Below the pieces are notes generated by a model, which was not told the DNA's origin, made no database searches, and saw only the letters and a list, made by a program, of their open reading frames with translations. A stretch of DNA of 40,899 nt from DASYAE01 sp036501535 (GTDB taxonomy: Bacteria > Actinomycetota > Actinomycetes > Streptomycetales > Catenulisporaceae): the NCBI GenBank assembly GCA_036501535.1, contig DASYAE010000265.1:1-40899 (forward strand), read 5' to 3'. The number at the start of each line of letters is the position of its first letter. The first letter of the stretch is position 1. Both the position numbers and the translations under genes were made by a program. Positions 15,124-23,430 of this stretch are shown piece after piece.

Positions 15124-16002
15124 TCAGGAGGCTGCGCCAGACCCTCCGGCATCGCTGTGAGCCGGGAAGCGCTCCGGTCCGAGCACGCGCAGCAGCTGCA
15201 GTTTCTCCGCGCTGTCCGTCCCCGGCCGCGCGGTGTAGAGGATCAGCGTCTGCTCGCCGTCCGCGGCCAGCAGCACCTCGCACTCCAGCTCCATCGGCCC
15301 GACCTGCGGGTGCATGAAGGTCTTGTGCGCGCCGCGCATCACCGCGACGTCGTGCTGCTCCCAGAGCTCGGCGAACTCCGCGCTGGCCTCGAGCAGGTCG
15401 CTGATCAGGCTATTGAGTTCCCTGTCCTGCGGCCGGCGGGCGTGGGTGGCGCGCAGGTCGGCCACGTGCGCGGCCCGCCGCGTGAGGCGCTCGCCCGGCG
15501 CCAGGAGCGCCCCGGCCGCCGGGTCGGTGAAGCTGCGCCAGTAGGTGTTGCCCGCGCGCCCGGGAAGCACGGGCCCGCCGAACAGCGCCTCGGCCATCGC
15601 GTTGCGCGCGAGCACCTGGCCGGTGTAGCTCATCACCTGGGCGGGCGCGTCGGTCAGCCGGTCGAGCACGAGCATCAGCCCAGGGCGCACGTGGACGCCG
15701 GCGTGGTCGCGGACCCGGGTCTGGTAGCCGGCCAGCCGGTGCAGGTAGTCGCACTCGTCGTCGCTCAGCCGCAGCGCCCGCGCCAGCGCGCCCACGACCT
15801 GCTCGGAGGGGTACGCGCCGCGGCCCTGTTCAAGCCGCGCGTAATAGTCGACGGAGATCCCGGCGAGCTGCGCGACGTCCTCGCGGCGCAGTCCCGGGGT
15901 GCGGGTGCGGCGGCGCGCGGGCAGGCCCACCGCCGACGGATCCACCCGCTCCCTGCTGCGCCGCAGGAAGTCGGCCATCTGCGCGCGATCGATACCGTTC
16001 AC
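15124..16002 (-). CDS. MmyB-like helix-turn-helix transcriptional regulator
   Basis: From GTG 16002 (VNGIDRAQMADFLRRSRERV) the product has 292 residues, the usual length for this actinobacterial family. An XRE-type HTH lies at about 18-80 (GLPARRRTRTPGLRREDVAQLAGISVDYYARLEQGRGAYPSEQVV). The ligand-binding MmyB domain follows (MLVLDRLTDAPAQVMSYTGQVLARNAMAEALFG ... NTYWRSFTDP ... ELWEQHDV ... KTFMHPQVGPMELECEVLL). Such regulators bind fatty-acid-like ligands and usually repress a divergent oxidoreductase gene. Here the divergent neighbour is an epimerase-like oxidoreductase, with a palindrome between them. It could also influence the STM operon downstream on the same strand; that is speculation. 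Confidence 0.9.
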   Translation of the reverse strand: MNGIDRAQMADFLRRSRERVDPSAVGLPARRRTRTPGLRREDVAQLAGISVDYYARLEQGRGAYPSEQVVGALARALRLSDDECDYLHRLAGYQTRVRDHAGVHVRPGLMLVLDRLTDAPAQVMSYTGQVLARNAMAEALFGGPVLPGRAGNTYWRSFTDPAAGALLAPGERLTRRAAHVADLRATHARRPQDRELNSLISDLLEASAEFAELWEQHDVAVMRGAHKTFMHPQVGPMELECEVLLAADGEQTLILYTARPGTDSAEKLQLLRVLGPERFPAHSDAGGSGAAS

Positions 16003-16035
16003 CCCTACATCCTCTCTCCGGGGCCGGGCGCGTAG

Positions 16036-16056
16036 CCAGGGACAGCCGGTCCCTGG
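16036..16056. promoter_or_regulatory. Candidate MmyB-like regulator operator
   Basis: CCAGGGAC-N5-GTCCCTGG is a perfect 8+8 inverted repeat with a 5-bp centre, midway between the divergent regulator (GTG 16002) and oxidoreductase (ATG 16106). Position and symmetry suit a dimeric HTH regulator. Confidence 0.6.
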
Positions 16057-16105
16057 TTGAGCCGGTCTCTGCAATCGGCCGCCGGTTCGGGGCAGAGTCG
16101 AGGCC

Positions 16106-17056
16106 ATGACGACTTCAACGACTTCAGCGACATCAACCATCCTGGTGACCGGCGCGACCGGGCAGGTCGGCCGGCGGCTCGTGCCGCGGCTGCTGTCCTG
16201 GCGGACGCCCGTCGCGCCCGGCGCGCAGCCGGCGGAGCAGGTACGGGTGCTCGTGCGCACTCAGCACGCGGCGGACGGGTTCGTTGCCGCGGGCGCGCAG
16301 GCGATCGTCGGCGACGTGACCGACGCGGCAGACCGCAAGCGGGCACTGGACGGCGTGGACGTGGTGGTCAACAGCGCGGCAACCTTCCGCAGCCCCGACA
16401 TCACGCAGGCGGACATGGACGCGGTCAACCGGGACGCGGCCCTCGCCCTGGCCCGCGAGAGCGCCGAGGCCGGCGTGCGCAGGTTCGTGCAGATCAGCAC
16501 GAACCTCGTCTACGGTCCCGGGGTCGGGCGCCCGGTCCGCGAGGACGACCCGCTGCGCGCCGAGATCGGCTACCCGCGCAGCAAGCGCGAGGCGGAGGAA
16601 CTGCTCGAGGGCCTGCGCGAGGAGACCGGTTTCGGTGTCGTGACGCTGCGCCTGGCGTTCGTCTACGGCGACGGCGACCCGCACATCGAGAACTACCTGC
16701 CGCGTGTGACCGCCCGCCCCGGACACGCGCAGCTGGTGATGGTGCACCACGCCGACGTGGCCCAGGCCGTCCTGCACGCGATCCACGTCCCGGGCATCGA
16801 AGGGCGCGCATACAACATCGCGGGCGACGGAGCGTCGACGGCGTTCGAGCTGCACGAGATGGTCGGCATCAGGCCGGAGCCAACTACAACCGCGGGCACC
16901 GGCGGCGCGGCCGGGGACCCGGCGACCTTCACCGGATCCACGACCGCGGAAGACCCGTGGTTCGGCGTCCCCGACACCACGCGCGCGTTCCGGGAGCTCG
17001 GCTTCCGGCCGATCTACCCGACCGCGCGCGCGGCCTGGCGCGTCGGGGTGCTGTGA
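16106..17056 (+). CDS. NAD-dependent epimerase/oxidoreductase (extended SDR)
   Basis: The 316-residue protein has an extended short-chain dehydrogenase fold. ILVTGATGQVGRRLV (12-26) is the GxxGxxG nucleotide site; GDVTDAADRKRALDGVDVVVNSAA is the acidic strand and NAA segment; ISTNLVYGPG and YPRSKREAEELL give the catalytic Ser/Thr and YxxxK. LRLAFVYGDGDPHIENYLPR and VMVHHADVAQAVLHAI follow, as in epimerase/reductase family proteins. The substrate is unknown. Divergence from an MmyB-like regulator suggests ligand-induced expression. Confidence 0.85.
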   Translation: MTTSTTSATSTILVTGATGQVGRRLVPRLLSWRTPVAPGAQPAEQVRVLVRTQHAADGFVAAGAQAIVGDVTDAADRKRALDGVDVVVNSAATFRSPDITQADMDAVNRDAALALARESAEAGVRRFVQISTNLVYGPGVGRPVREDDPLRAEIGYPRSKREAEELLEGLREETGFGVVTLRLAFVYGDGDPHIENYLPRVTARPGHAQLVMVHHADVAQAVLHAIHVPGIEGRAYNIAGDGASTAFELHEMVGIRPEPTTTAGTGGAAGDPATFTGSTTAEDPWFGVPDTTRAFRELGFRPIYPTARAAWRVGVL

Positions 17057-17078
17057 CCCGGCGCGTGGCAGGGCCCGG

Positions 17079-18830
17079 TCAGCTCTTGCCGGGGCGGGTG
17101 ACCCACTGGCCGTCGACCCAGCCGCTGACCGTCTCGTAGCCGGAGCGGAAGGAGCCGAGCCAGGTCAGCGGGGCGAGGCTGGTCCCGGGCCGGGCCGTGT
17201 AGCTCGAGGCCTGGTCGGTCGGGCCGCCGGTGGTGTCCACAGCGATCATCGGGTACGTGTATACCGGCCTGGTCGCCGTGGTCGCGCCGGAGGAGTTCAC
17301 GGTGGAGGTCAGCAGGCTGTCAGGGGCCTGTGACATGGTGACCCAGTCGGTGATCGCGGTCAGCGCGTCGAACTGGTCCGGGCCCTGGCCGCCGCCGCAG
17401 TGCGACACGCCGGGCAGCAGGAACAGGCGGGCGAACCTCTCGGTGGCCTGCGCGCCGCCCATCGCGTTCTCGACCGCCTGATAGTAGGCGACGGTGCCGA
17501 CCGGCGAGATGGCCGGGTCGGCCCAGCCGGCCCAGAGGATCAGCTTGCCGCCGGCGGCGCGGAAGGCGCTGAGGTCCGGGTCGGTCGCGTCGTACATCCC
17601 GTCGTTCGCCGCAGTCAGCTGGTCGAACTCGGCGGCGGTGAAGTTCACGTCCTTGTAGGTGGCCGAGCCGTTGATGCCCGGGTACACCATGTAGCGCAAC
17701 GTCTCCTGGGCGATCTGCTGGTCGATGGTCGCCGCGCCGGCGCTGGTCGGCACCAGCCAGGCGGCCCAGTTCAGCTCCGATCCTGGCAGCTGCCAGCCGG
17801 GGTAGAGCAACTGGCCCTGCGCGTCGCGCGGCCCTTCGTAGAGTTTGCGCACGGTGGTGACCTGAGCCGGCGTCAGGCAGAAGTCCGCGGCGGTCGACGC
17901 GCGGCCGTTGCAGGCGATGCCGGCCGGGTCGAAGTGGCAGCCGAGCGGGTCGGAGACCAGGCCGTCCCGGGTGCCGTCGGCGGCGTCGCAGGCATCGACC
18001 ACGGCCTGGTGCAGCGGCGCGAGGTCGGCCGGGGTGATGACCGGCGATCCGTCCGGCGCGGTGTTCGCCTGGGCGTTCCAGGCCTGGTAGAACACGTTGA
18101 GCTCGGTCATGACCGAGGCCGGGGACCCGGCGACGATGCCGTTGAAGTCGCGCGGGTAGCGCTGCGCCTCGGTGAGCGCCTCGTGGCCGCCCTGCGAGCA
18201 GCCGTCGAAGTAGGAGTCGGCCGGGCCGGTGCCGTAAAACTTCGCGATGACCGCCTTGGCAGCCATCGCGAGCTCGTGCTCGGACTGGTAGCCGAAGCTG
18301 GCGCGCAGCGTCGGATCGGCGCCGAAGGAGGCCGAGAAGGCCGCGGCCCCGTAGTGCCCCTCGTTGTCGCTGGCGATCGCGAAGGCGCCGCCGGTCAGCG
18401 GGGCGCATCCAGTCGCGGCCGGGGTGCTGATGCCGACGCTGCCGCAGTACCCGCCGCAGCCGTCCTGCAGGTATTCGCCCTGGTAGGTGGAGGTCGGCAG
18501 GAGCAGCTGGAACTGGATCTGCGGGGCGATCGTGCCGCTGACCTCGCAGGCGTTCCAGTCCCCCTGGGTGTTGTCCGCGGCGGCCAGCGCGGTGGCCGAG
18601 GAGATCTCGGTGGCGGCGCCGGGCAGCGCGCCGAGGTCGAGTTGGGCCACCTGCGCGCAGCTCAGCACGGGGGTCATGGCGTTCTGGGAGGCGGATGAGG
18701 ACATTGAGGCGGTGGCGGTCGTGCCGGGGGCGGCCGACGCACCGGCGGTACCGAGTCCGACGGCGAACGCGAGGGCGGCGAGCAGCGCGAACATGCCTCG
18801 TCGGCGGCGCTGCCGAGTGGGCGGGTTCAT
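17079..18830 (-). CDS. Secreted tannase/feruloyl esterase family alpha/beta hydrolase
   Basis: This 583-residue exported enzyme has an Arg-rich signal peptide (MNPPTRQRRRRGMFALLAALAF..., cleavage near ASA33). The tannase-family CS-D-HC motif is intact: GCSQGG with C211-S212 (nucleophile), D438 in GWADPAISP, and H477-C478 in GVSHCGGG. The paired Cys normally form a disulfide joining the triad. The lid region includes CDAADGTRDGLVSDPLGC, a likely calcium site. Family members hydrolyse galloyl or feruloyl esters of plant polyphenols and hemicellulose. With the nearby GH54 enzyme this points to plant cell-wall degradation. The exact ester is not determined. Confidence 0.9.
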   Translation of the reverse strand: MNPPTRQRRRRGMFALLAALAFAVGLGTAGASAAPGTTATASMSSSASQNAMTPVLSCAQVAQLDLGALPGAATEISSATALAAADNTQGDWNACEVSGTIAPQIQFQLLLPTSTYQGEYLQDGCGGYCGSVGISTPAATGCAPLTGGAFAIASDNEGHYGAAAFSASFGADPTLRASFGYQSEHELAMAAKAVIAKFYGTGPADSYFDGCSQGGHEALTEAQRYPRDFNGIVAGSPASVMTELNVFYQAWNAQANTAPDGSPVITPADLAPLHQAVVDACDAADGTRDGLVSDPLGCHFDPAGIACNGRASTAADFCLTPAQVTTVRKLYEGPRDAQGQLLYPGWQLPGSELNWAAWLVPTSAGAATIDQQIAQETLRYMVYPGINGSATYKDVNFTAAEFDQLTAANDGMYDATDPDLSAFRAAGGKLILWAGWADPAISPVGTVAYYQAVENAMGGAQATERFARLFLLPGVSHCGGGQGPDQFDALTAITDWVTMSQAPDSLLTSTVNSSGATTATRPVYTYPMIAVDTTGGPTDQASSYTARPGTSLAPLTWLGSFRSGYETVSGWVDGQWVTRPGKS

Positions 18831-18978
18831 GAGAGTGCTTCCTTAAGTCGCTCGAGGGTGGGCAGGGCGCGGGTGTTCGCCCAGTGAACAAAATTTCGTC
18901 TATCGAGCGCTGAGAACGTACTCGGCCGGGTTCCGGGCCGCAAGGAGCCGTGTGCGTCAGGGGCGGCCGAAAGGACGG

Positions 18979-19035
18979 AGGCGATGCTCCGGTCACATCC
19001 CATCGTGTGAACGGGATGTGACCGGAGCATCGCCT
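18979..19035. terminator. Perfect 23-bp hairpin downstream of the aldo/keto reductase
   Basis: Positions 18979-19001 and 19013-19035 are exact reverse complements over 23 bp, around an 11-nt loop (ATCGTGTGAAC). The hairpin starts 29 bases beyond the aldo/keto reductase stop on the minus strand, so it most likely ends that transcript and insulates the esterase. No T tract follows. Confidence 0.75.
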
Positions 19036-19063
19036 CTTCGCCCGCGACGCCGCCGGTGCGGCG

Positions 19064-20056
19064 TCAGCAGGCCGTGTCCAGCCTTGTGCGCTGATCCGGG
19101 GTCAGGTCCAGGTCGGCTGCGGCCAGGCTCTCGTCGAGCTGCGCCACCGAGGAGGCGCCGACCAGCGGGATGGTCGGGACGTCGGCGCCGATCAGCCAGG
19201 AGAGCACCACCTGGTTGACCGTCGCGCCGGCCTCCTTGGCCACCTCGTGCAGGACAGCCAGGCGGGCGGGCGTGCCCGGGTGGTTGAACTCGGCGAACTC
19301 GGCGGCGTCCAGCCTGTCCTGGCGGACGTAGCCGCCCTTCAGCAGCGGCGAGTAGGCGACCATGGCGAGTTGCGGTTCGGCTCGCAGATAGCTGCGCAGG
19401 TCGCCGCCGACCATGCCCGGCATGCCGTCCGGGTCGCTCTGGCCCGCCAGGTCGGTGCGCGGCTGCAGGTAGCTGTGCTGATACTGCAGCACCTCGTAGC
19501 CGGGCAGCCCGGCGGCCGCGGCCAGGGCGCGGGCCCGCTCCACCCGCCACGCCCAGTGGTTGCTCACGCCCAGCAGGCCCACGGTGCCCTCGGCCACCAG
19601 GTCGGCGAACCCCTGTACGGTCTCGGCGAGCGGCACCGTCGGGTCCTCGATGTGCGCGTAAAGCAGGTCCAGCCGGTCCACCCCGAGCAGGTCCCGGCTG
19701 CGTTCGGCGGACTCGCGGATCACCTTGGCCGACAGGCCCTCGGCGTTGTCGATGTAGCCGGTCCCCGGCGCCAGCGGCCGGGCGCCGAGCTTGGTCGCGA
19801 TCACGATCTCGGCGCCGACGCCGCGGCTGCGCCGCCAGCGGCCGAGCAGTTCCTCGCTCTCCCCTCCCTGCGTGCCGGTCCAGAACGCGTAGGCGTTGGC
19901 GGTGTCGAGGAAGGTGCCGCCGGCCTCCACGTACCGGTCCAGGATCGCGAACGAGGTCGCCTCGTCGGCCGCCGTGCCGAAGTGCATCGTGCCCAGGCTG
20001 ACCACGCTCACCTCGCGGCGGGTCTTCGGGTCCGTGCCGATCGTGCGGTATTTCAT
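19064..20056 (-). CDS. Aldo/keto reductase
   Basis: ATG 20056 with GGGAGGAAC upstream gives 330 residues of the standard (alpha/beta)8 AKR barrel. Catalytic residues are visible: D51 and Y56 in FLDTANAYAFW, K89 in IVIATKLG, and H135 in LLYAHIEDP. GLLGVSNHWAWRVERA and VVLSWLIGADVPTIPLVGASSVAQLDESLAA form the NADPH-binding part. It resembles the subgroup often annotated as general-stress or tyramine-type oxidoreductases; the substrate is not predictable. A MerR-type promoter lies upstream, and a strong hairpin downstream closes a monocistronic unit. Confidence 0.9.
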   Translation of the reverse strand: MKYRTIGTDPKTRREVSVVSLGTMHFGTAADEATSFAILDRYVEAGGTFLDTANAYAFWTGTQGGESEELLGRWRRSRGVGAEIVIATKLGARPLAPGTGYIDNAEGLSAKVIRESAERSRDLLGVDRLDLLYAHIEDPTVPLAETVQGFADLVAEGTVGLLGVSNHWAWRVERARALAAAAGLPGYEVLQYQHSYLQPRTDLAGQSDPDGMPGMVGGDLRSYLRAEPQLAMVAYSPLLKGGYVRQDRLDAAEFAEFNHPGTPARLAVLHEVAKEAGATVNQVVLSWLIGADVPTIPLVGASSVAQLDESLAAADLDLTPDQRTRLDTAC

Positions 20057-20102
20057 GCCAGTTCCTCCCGTGCCGCCCGGTCCGCCCGGGCGCTGGAGGC
20101 CG

Positions 20103-20133
20103 AGTCTGGATGCTGGAGTGCGCTCTAGGTCAA
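20103..20133 (-). promoter_or_regulatory. MerR-type promoter/operator of the aldo/keto reductase
   Basis: On the minus strand TTGACC (20133-20128) is followed after 19 bp by CAGACT (20108-20103). The spacer carries the inverted-repeat-like TAGAGCGCACTCCA. An overlong 19-bp spacer with an internal GAG...CTC dyad is the hallmark of promoters activated by MerR-family sensors. The ATG lies about 47 bp further on. No merR gene is in the window. Confidence 0.55.
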
Positions 20134-20234
20134 CCGCGGCGCCGGGAATACCTGGCTTCGGCGTGGGTACGGGGCCGTGAGGTGCAACGACGCGGGTCGA
20201 AGACGGCTCTGCGCCGCAGACGAGCAAGGGGCTG

Positions 20235-20666
20235 ATGATGGAGCTTGACCACGTCGTGATCTGGGTGGCCGACCCGATCGCCGCTCTCGATTTCTACGTC
20301 GGCGTCGTAGGGCTATCGCCGGTGCGCGCAGACGAGTACCGCGCGGGCGAGGCGCCGTTCCCGAGTGTCCGGATCGCCGAGGGCTCGATCATCGATCTCA
20401 CGGCGCACGCCGACGTCGATTCCGTGGACACGATGACGAAGACGCCCGGAAGCGCCGGTCATCCCGTCAACCACCTCTGCATTGCGATGAGCCGCGAGGA
20501 ATACGCCGCGCTCGCCGAGCGGCTGGAGAAGAACGGCGTGGACACGTCCTCGCGGCGGGTCGAGACGTACGGAGCCCGCGCGCTCGCGCCTGAGGCCTTC
20601 TACTTCTCGGACCCGGACGGCAACGTGATCGAGGCCCGCCACTACGACAGGACTGCCCTGAACTGA
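20235..20666 (+). CDS. VOC family (glyoxalase/bleomycin-resistance fold) protein
   Basis: This 143-residue single-domain VOC protein has AAGGGGCTG just before two consecutive ATGs (20235, 20238). The two beta-alpha-beta-beta-beta modules are clear: MMELDHVVIWVADPIAALDFYVGVVGLSPV (metal His about residue 6), VNHLCIAMSREEYAALAERL (second His) and FYFSDPDGNVIEARHYD (metal Glu). It could be a dioxygenase, isomerase or resistance protein; the sequence does not discriminate. It is divergent from the aldo/keto reductase and convergent with the DUF385-type gene. Confidence 0.85.
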   Translation: MMELDHVVIWVADPIAALDFYVGVVGLSPVRADEYRAGEAPFPSVRIAEGSIIDLTAHADVDSVDTMTKTPGSAGHPVNHLCIAMSREEYAALAERLEKNGVDTSSRRVETYGARALAPEAFYFSDPDGNVIEARHYDRTALN

Positions 20667-20673
20667 CGGCCGG

Positions 20674-21123
20674 TCAGGCGGCGGCCGCCTCCAGGCGGAA
20701 CACGGCGATCTCGGTGACGTGCTTGGCGATCTCCGGCGCCTCCGCGTCGCTGGGAAACGGCCATTCGCTCGACGGCCGGCCGAGGCTGGTGAGGTAGGTG
20801 TGCACCGCGAGCGCGGCCGTGTCGTCCTCGATCAGCACCGCCCGGTGCCGGGGCACCGGGTCGCCCTCGACCTCGCACTCGCCGGCCGCGAGCAGGTTGC
20901 GCACCCAGTCCCGGCGCCGGTTCGGACCGCACAGGTAGTGCTCGCCCGCGACCGTCGGGATCGCGATCGGCACCGACCGGGGCTCGCCGGTCGCGCGTCC
21001 GGGCACGGTGACGACCCGCAGCACGTACCGGCCCTCCTGATAGGCGGCAGGCCCGCCGGCACGGATCTTGTCCATCATGAACCGGTTGCGCTCCCGCGGC
21101 TCCAGGTCGGCCGGATTCGTCAC
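20674..21123 (-). CDS. Nitroreductase/quinone reductase family protein (DUF385, F420-type)
   Basis: GTG 21123, preceded by AGGAAGG, starts a 149-residue protein of the deazaflavin-dependent Ddn/DUF385 split-beta-barrel family. Family features include YVLRVVTVPGRATGEPRSVPIAIPTVAGEHYLCGPN, then RRRDWVRNLLAAGECEVEG and RHRAVLIEDD. The pattern GRxTGxPRxVP with RRxxWVRNLxA forms the F420 or FMN phosphate pocket. Members reduce quinones or other small molecules. F420 use is usual in actinomycetes but not proven here. Confidence 0.83.
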   Translation of the reverse strand: MTNPADLEPRERNRFMMDKIRAGGPAAYQEGRYVLRVVTVPGRATGEPRSVPIAIPTVAGEHYLCGPNRRRDWVRNLLAAGECEVEGDPVPRHRAVLIEDDTAALAVHTYLTSLGRPSSEWPFPSDAEAPEIAKHVTEIAVFRLEAAAA

Positions 21124-21244
21124 GCGCCTGTCCTTCCTGCGGGGCGGCTGATCGCCACGCTGACCCGGCCATGGTAGCCGTCTGATCCGGTACCGTCCGG
21201 CATGGGGCCGGTGCTCGGCGTTTCGTGCCAGGTGGTAGACGACG

Positions 21245-21293
21245 CGGCGGTCCGGCTCGCCGGGCAGGGAGACCCCAGCGAGCCGGACCGCCG
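21245..21293. terminator. Hairpin terminator downstream of the GH54 gene
   Basis: A perfect 16-bp stem (21245-21260 with 21278-21293) is extended inward by one mismatch and three GC pairs, leaving a 9-nt loop. It starts 27 bases beyond the GH54 stop on the minus strand and lies upstream of nothing else on that strand before 21123, so it should end the GH54 transcript. Confidence 0.7.
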
Positions 21294-21319
21294 GCTGTTG
21301 CGGTGCCGCGCCGTGCCGG

Positions 21320-23224
21320 TCAGCTCAGCGCATAGTCCTGAGCAGCCGTTCCGTTGCAGGTGTAGATCTGCAGCACCGTGCCGTTGGCCGTCGAGTCGCC
21401 CGGCGAGTCGAGGCAGAGACCTGACTGCGGGTTGAGCAGGGAGCCGTTGCTCTGCTGCTGCCAGACCTGTCCGCCGACTCCGTTGCAGTCCCAGAGCTCG
21501 ACCTTCGTGCCGACCGCGGTGCCGTCGCCGTCGATGTCCAGGCAGCGGCCCAGGGTTTCCAGGGAGCCGTTGGAGTTGTGGTACCAGTGCTGGTCGACGG
21601 CGTACGGCTGGCAGGTCCACAGGTCCACGACCGCGCCGTCGGCGCCGTTGTCGTCGCCGATCACGTCGACGCATTCGCCGCCCGGCCCGACGACGGTGCC
21701 GCCGCCGTTGACCGAGTACTGCTGGGCGGCGGTGCCGTTGCAGGTGTAGATCTGCAGCACCGTGCCGTTGGCGCTGTTGTCGCCGGGATCGTCGAGGCAG
21801 AGGCCTGACTGCGGATTGAGCAGGGAGCCGTTGCCCTGCTGGATCCACTTCTGGCCGCCGACCCCGTTGCAGTCCCAGAGCTCGACCTTCGTGCCGACGG
21901 CGGTGCCGTCGCCGTCGATGTCCAGGCAGCGGCCGAGCGTCTCGAGCGAGTCGTCGGAGTTGTGCGTCCAGTGCTGGTCGATGGCGCCGGACTGGCAGTT
22001 CCACAGGTCCACCACGGAGAGGTCGCCGCCGCTGTCGTCGCCGATCACATCGACGCACTGGCCGCCGGGTCCGGTGATGGTGCCGCCGCTGGCCTGCGCG
22101 CTGCCGCCGCTGTTGCCGGTGTATCCGGCGGCGACGACGTTGGCCTGCACCGCGTTGTCGGCGGCGTCGGTCGGCTCGCCGGAGGTCATGACGCCCTCGA
22201 AGAACGAGCCGATGGAGGCGTTGCTGTTGTCGCCGCCGGTGCCCAGGACGATGCCGCCCTCAAGATGCATCGGGGTGTACCCGTTTGGCGGCAACGCGCC
22301 GTTGTACCAGGTCGATAAGCCGCCCGATTGGGCGTTACCGCCTTTCAGCGCGAAGGTCGACTGGCCGTCGCTCTTGAGCAGCGCGGTGACGAACTGGCTG
22401 TTGTTGCCCTGGTTCGCCGGGTTCGAGCCGCTGCCCTGGTAGAGCCCGTTCTCCAGGTCGCCGGCGACCCACGGGCCGCTGCCGGTGCAGGGCGAGGCCC
22501 AGCAGCTGGTGCCGAGGTTGACCGCCTCCATGTGGCCGTTGCCGTTGTCGTCGCTGTTGGACTCGGCGTTGCCGTAGTCGAAGCAGCAGCCGCTGTTGAC
22601 GTGGGTGCCGCTGGCGACCATGTACTCGCCCTGCGCCTCGCCGCCGGTGGCGATGCCGGACGTGCTGTTGTCGCGGTAGCCGACGTGCGGGCCGATGTAG
22701 AGGCCGTAGACCCTGTTGCCGCCGACGGTGACCGGCAGGGCGTTGGCGTCGGCGCCGACGTCTGCGCCCGCCGCGCCGCCGCCGCCCTCGATGGTCAGGT
22801 TGTTGTGCTCAGGGCTCTGGTCGTAGATTTCGGTGATGGTGCAGGTGGTCTCGGCGCAGAACGCGTCCTGCGACGCGGAGTTCGCGTAGCCGCCCGCGGA
22901 CAGTGTGTTGATGTTCTCGGTCCCGCCGTCCGAGGCGCGCCGGACCTGGTAGAGCGGACCGTTGTAGGCGGAGTAGAGGGCGCGCACGGTGCTGTGGGCC
23001 GCGACGCAGGGGGTGCCGGCGGCGGCGTAGATGTCGCACGGGAGCGAAGTGGCGGCCAGTGCCGTGCCGGGCACGGCGACGGTGATGCCGAGGGCGATCG
23101 CCGCGGCGGCGCCGAAGGACAGGCACAGGGATAGGGCGCGGTCGAGCCGGCGGCGCCGGCGGCGGATCCGGGTGAGCACGGCGCCGAGGACGGCAGCCGG
23201 CAGAGACGGGTGGCGTGAGCGCAT
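21320..23224 (-). CDS. Secreted GH54 alpha-L-arabinofuranosidase with two ricin-type lectin domains
   Basis: This is a 634-residue exported enzyme. The signal region is Arg-rich then hydrophobic (cleavage near ALA57). Residues about 58-368 are the GH54 catalytic domain: CDIYAAAGTPCVAAHSTVRALYSAYNGPLYQVRR, then CCFDYGNAE with the vicinal Cys pair C213-C214 and nucleophile E221, and GGDNSNASIGSFFEGVMT with the likely acid/base D332. Two ricin B-type (CBM13-like) lectin domains follow (about 378-505 and 510-634), nearly identical to each other. Fungal GH54 enzymes usually carry CBM42 instead. It should release arabinose from arabinan or arabinoxylan outside the cell. Confidence 0.9.
   Translation of the reverse strand: MRSRHPSLPAAVLGAVLTRIRRRRRRLDRALSLCLSFGAAAAIALGITVAVPGTALAATSLPCDIYAAAGTPCVAAHSTVRALYSAYNGPLYQVRRASDGGTENINTLSAGGYANSASQDAFCAETTCTITEIYDQSPEHNNLTIEGGGGAAGADVGADANALPVTVGGNRVYGLYIGPHVGYRDNSTSGIATGGEAQGEYMVASGTHVNSGCCFDYGNAESNSDDNGNGHMEAVNLGTSCWASPCTGSGPWVAGDLENGLYQGSGSNPANQGNNSQFVTALLKSDGQSTFALKGGNAQSGGLSTWYNGALPPNGYTPMHLEGGIVLGTGGDNSNASIGSFFEGVMTSGEPTDAADNAVQANVVAAGYTGNSGGSAQASGGTITGPGGQCVDVIGDDSGGDLSVVDLWNCQSGAIDQHWTHNSDDSLETLGRCLDIDGDGTAVGTKVELWDCNGVGGQKWIQQGNGSLLNPQSGLCLDDPGDNSANGTVLQIYTCNGTAAQQYSVNGGGTVVGPGGECVDVIGDDNGADGAVVDLWTCQPYAVDQHWYHNSNGSLETLGRCLDIDGDGTAVGTKVELWDCNGVGGQVWQQQSNGSLLNPQSGLCLDSPGDSTANGTVLQIYTCNGTAAQDYALS
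21326..22090 (-). repeat. Two near-identical ~380-bp coding units (ricin-type lectin domains)
   Basis: The two lectin domains share long identical stretches, such as LGRCLDIDGDGTAVGTKVEL and SLLNPQSGLCLD, at protein and DNA level. This indicates recent internal duplication or ongoing gene conversion within the GH54 gene. Confidence 0.75.
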
Positions 23225-23430
23225 GGCAGATTCCTGAGGTCGTGGGTGAACCGCAGTGACTCCCGCGCGCGCCGACGCGGGCCGGTACGCAGAAAGTAGG
23301 TGAGGTGTTCGTTTTCGTCAATCTGCGATTTGTTGTGTTCGGCGATGTTTGAAAGACCGGACACAATGGCGCGCGCCGAACGAGGGCGAGAGGCGAATTT
23401 GTTGGATACGCCGAGTAACCGGACCGGGAA

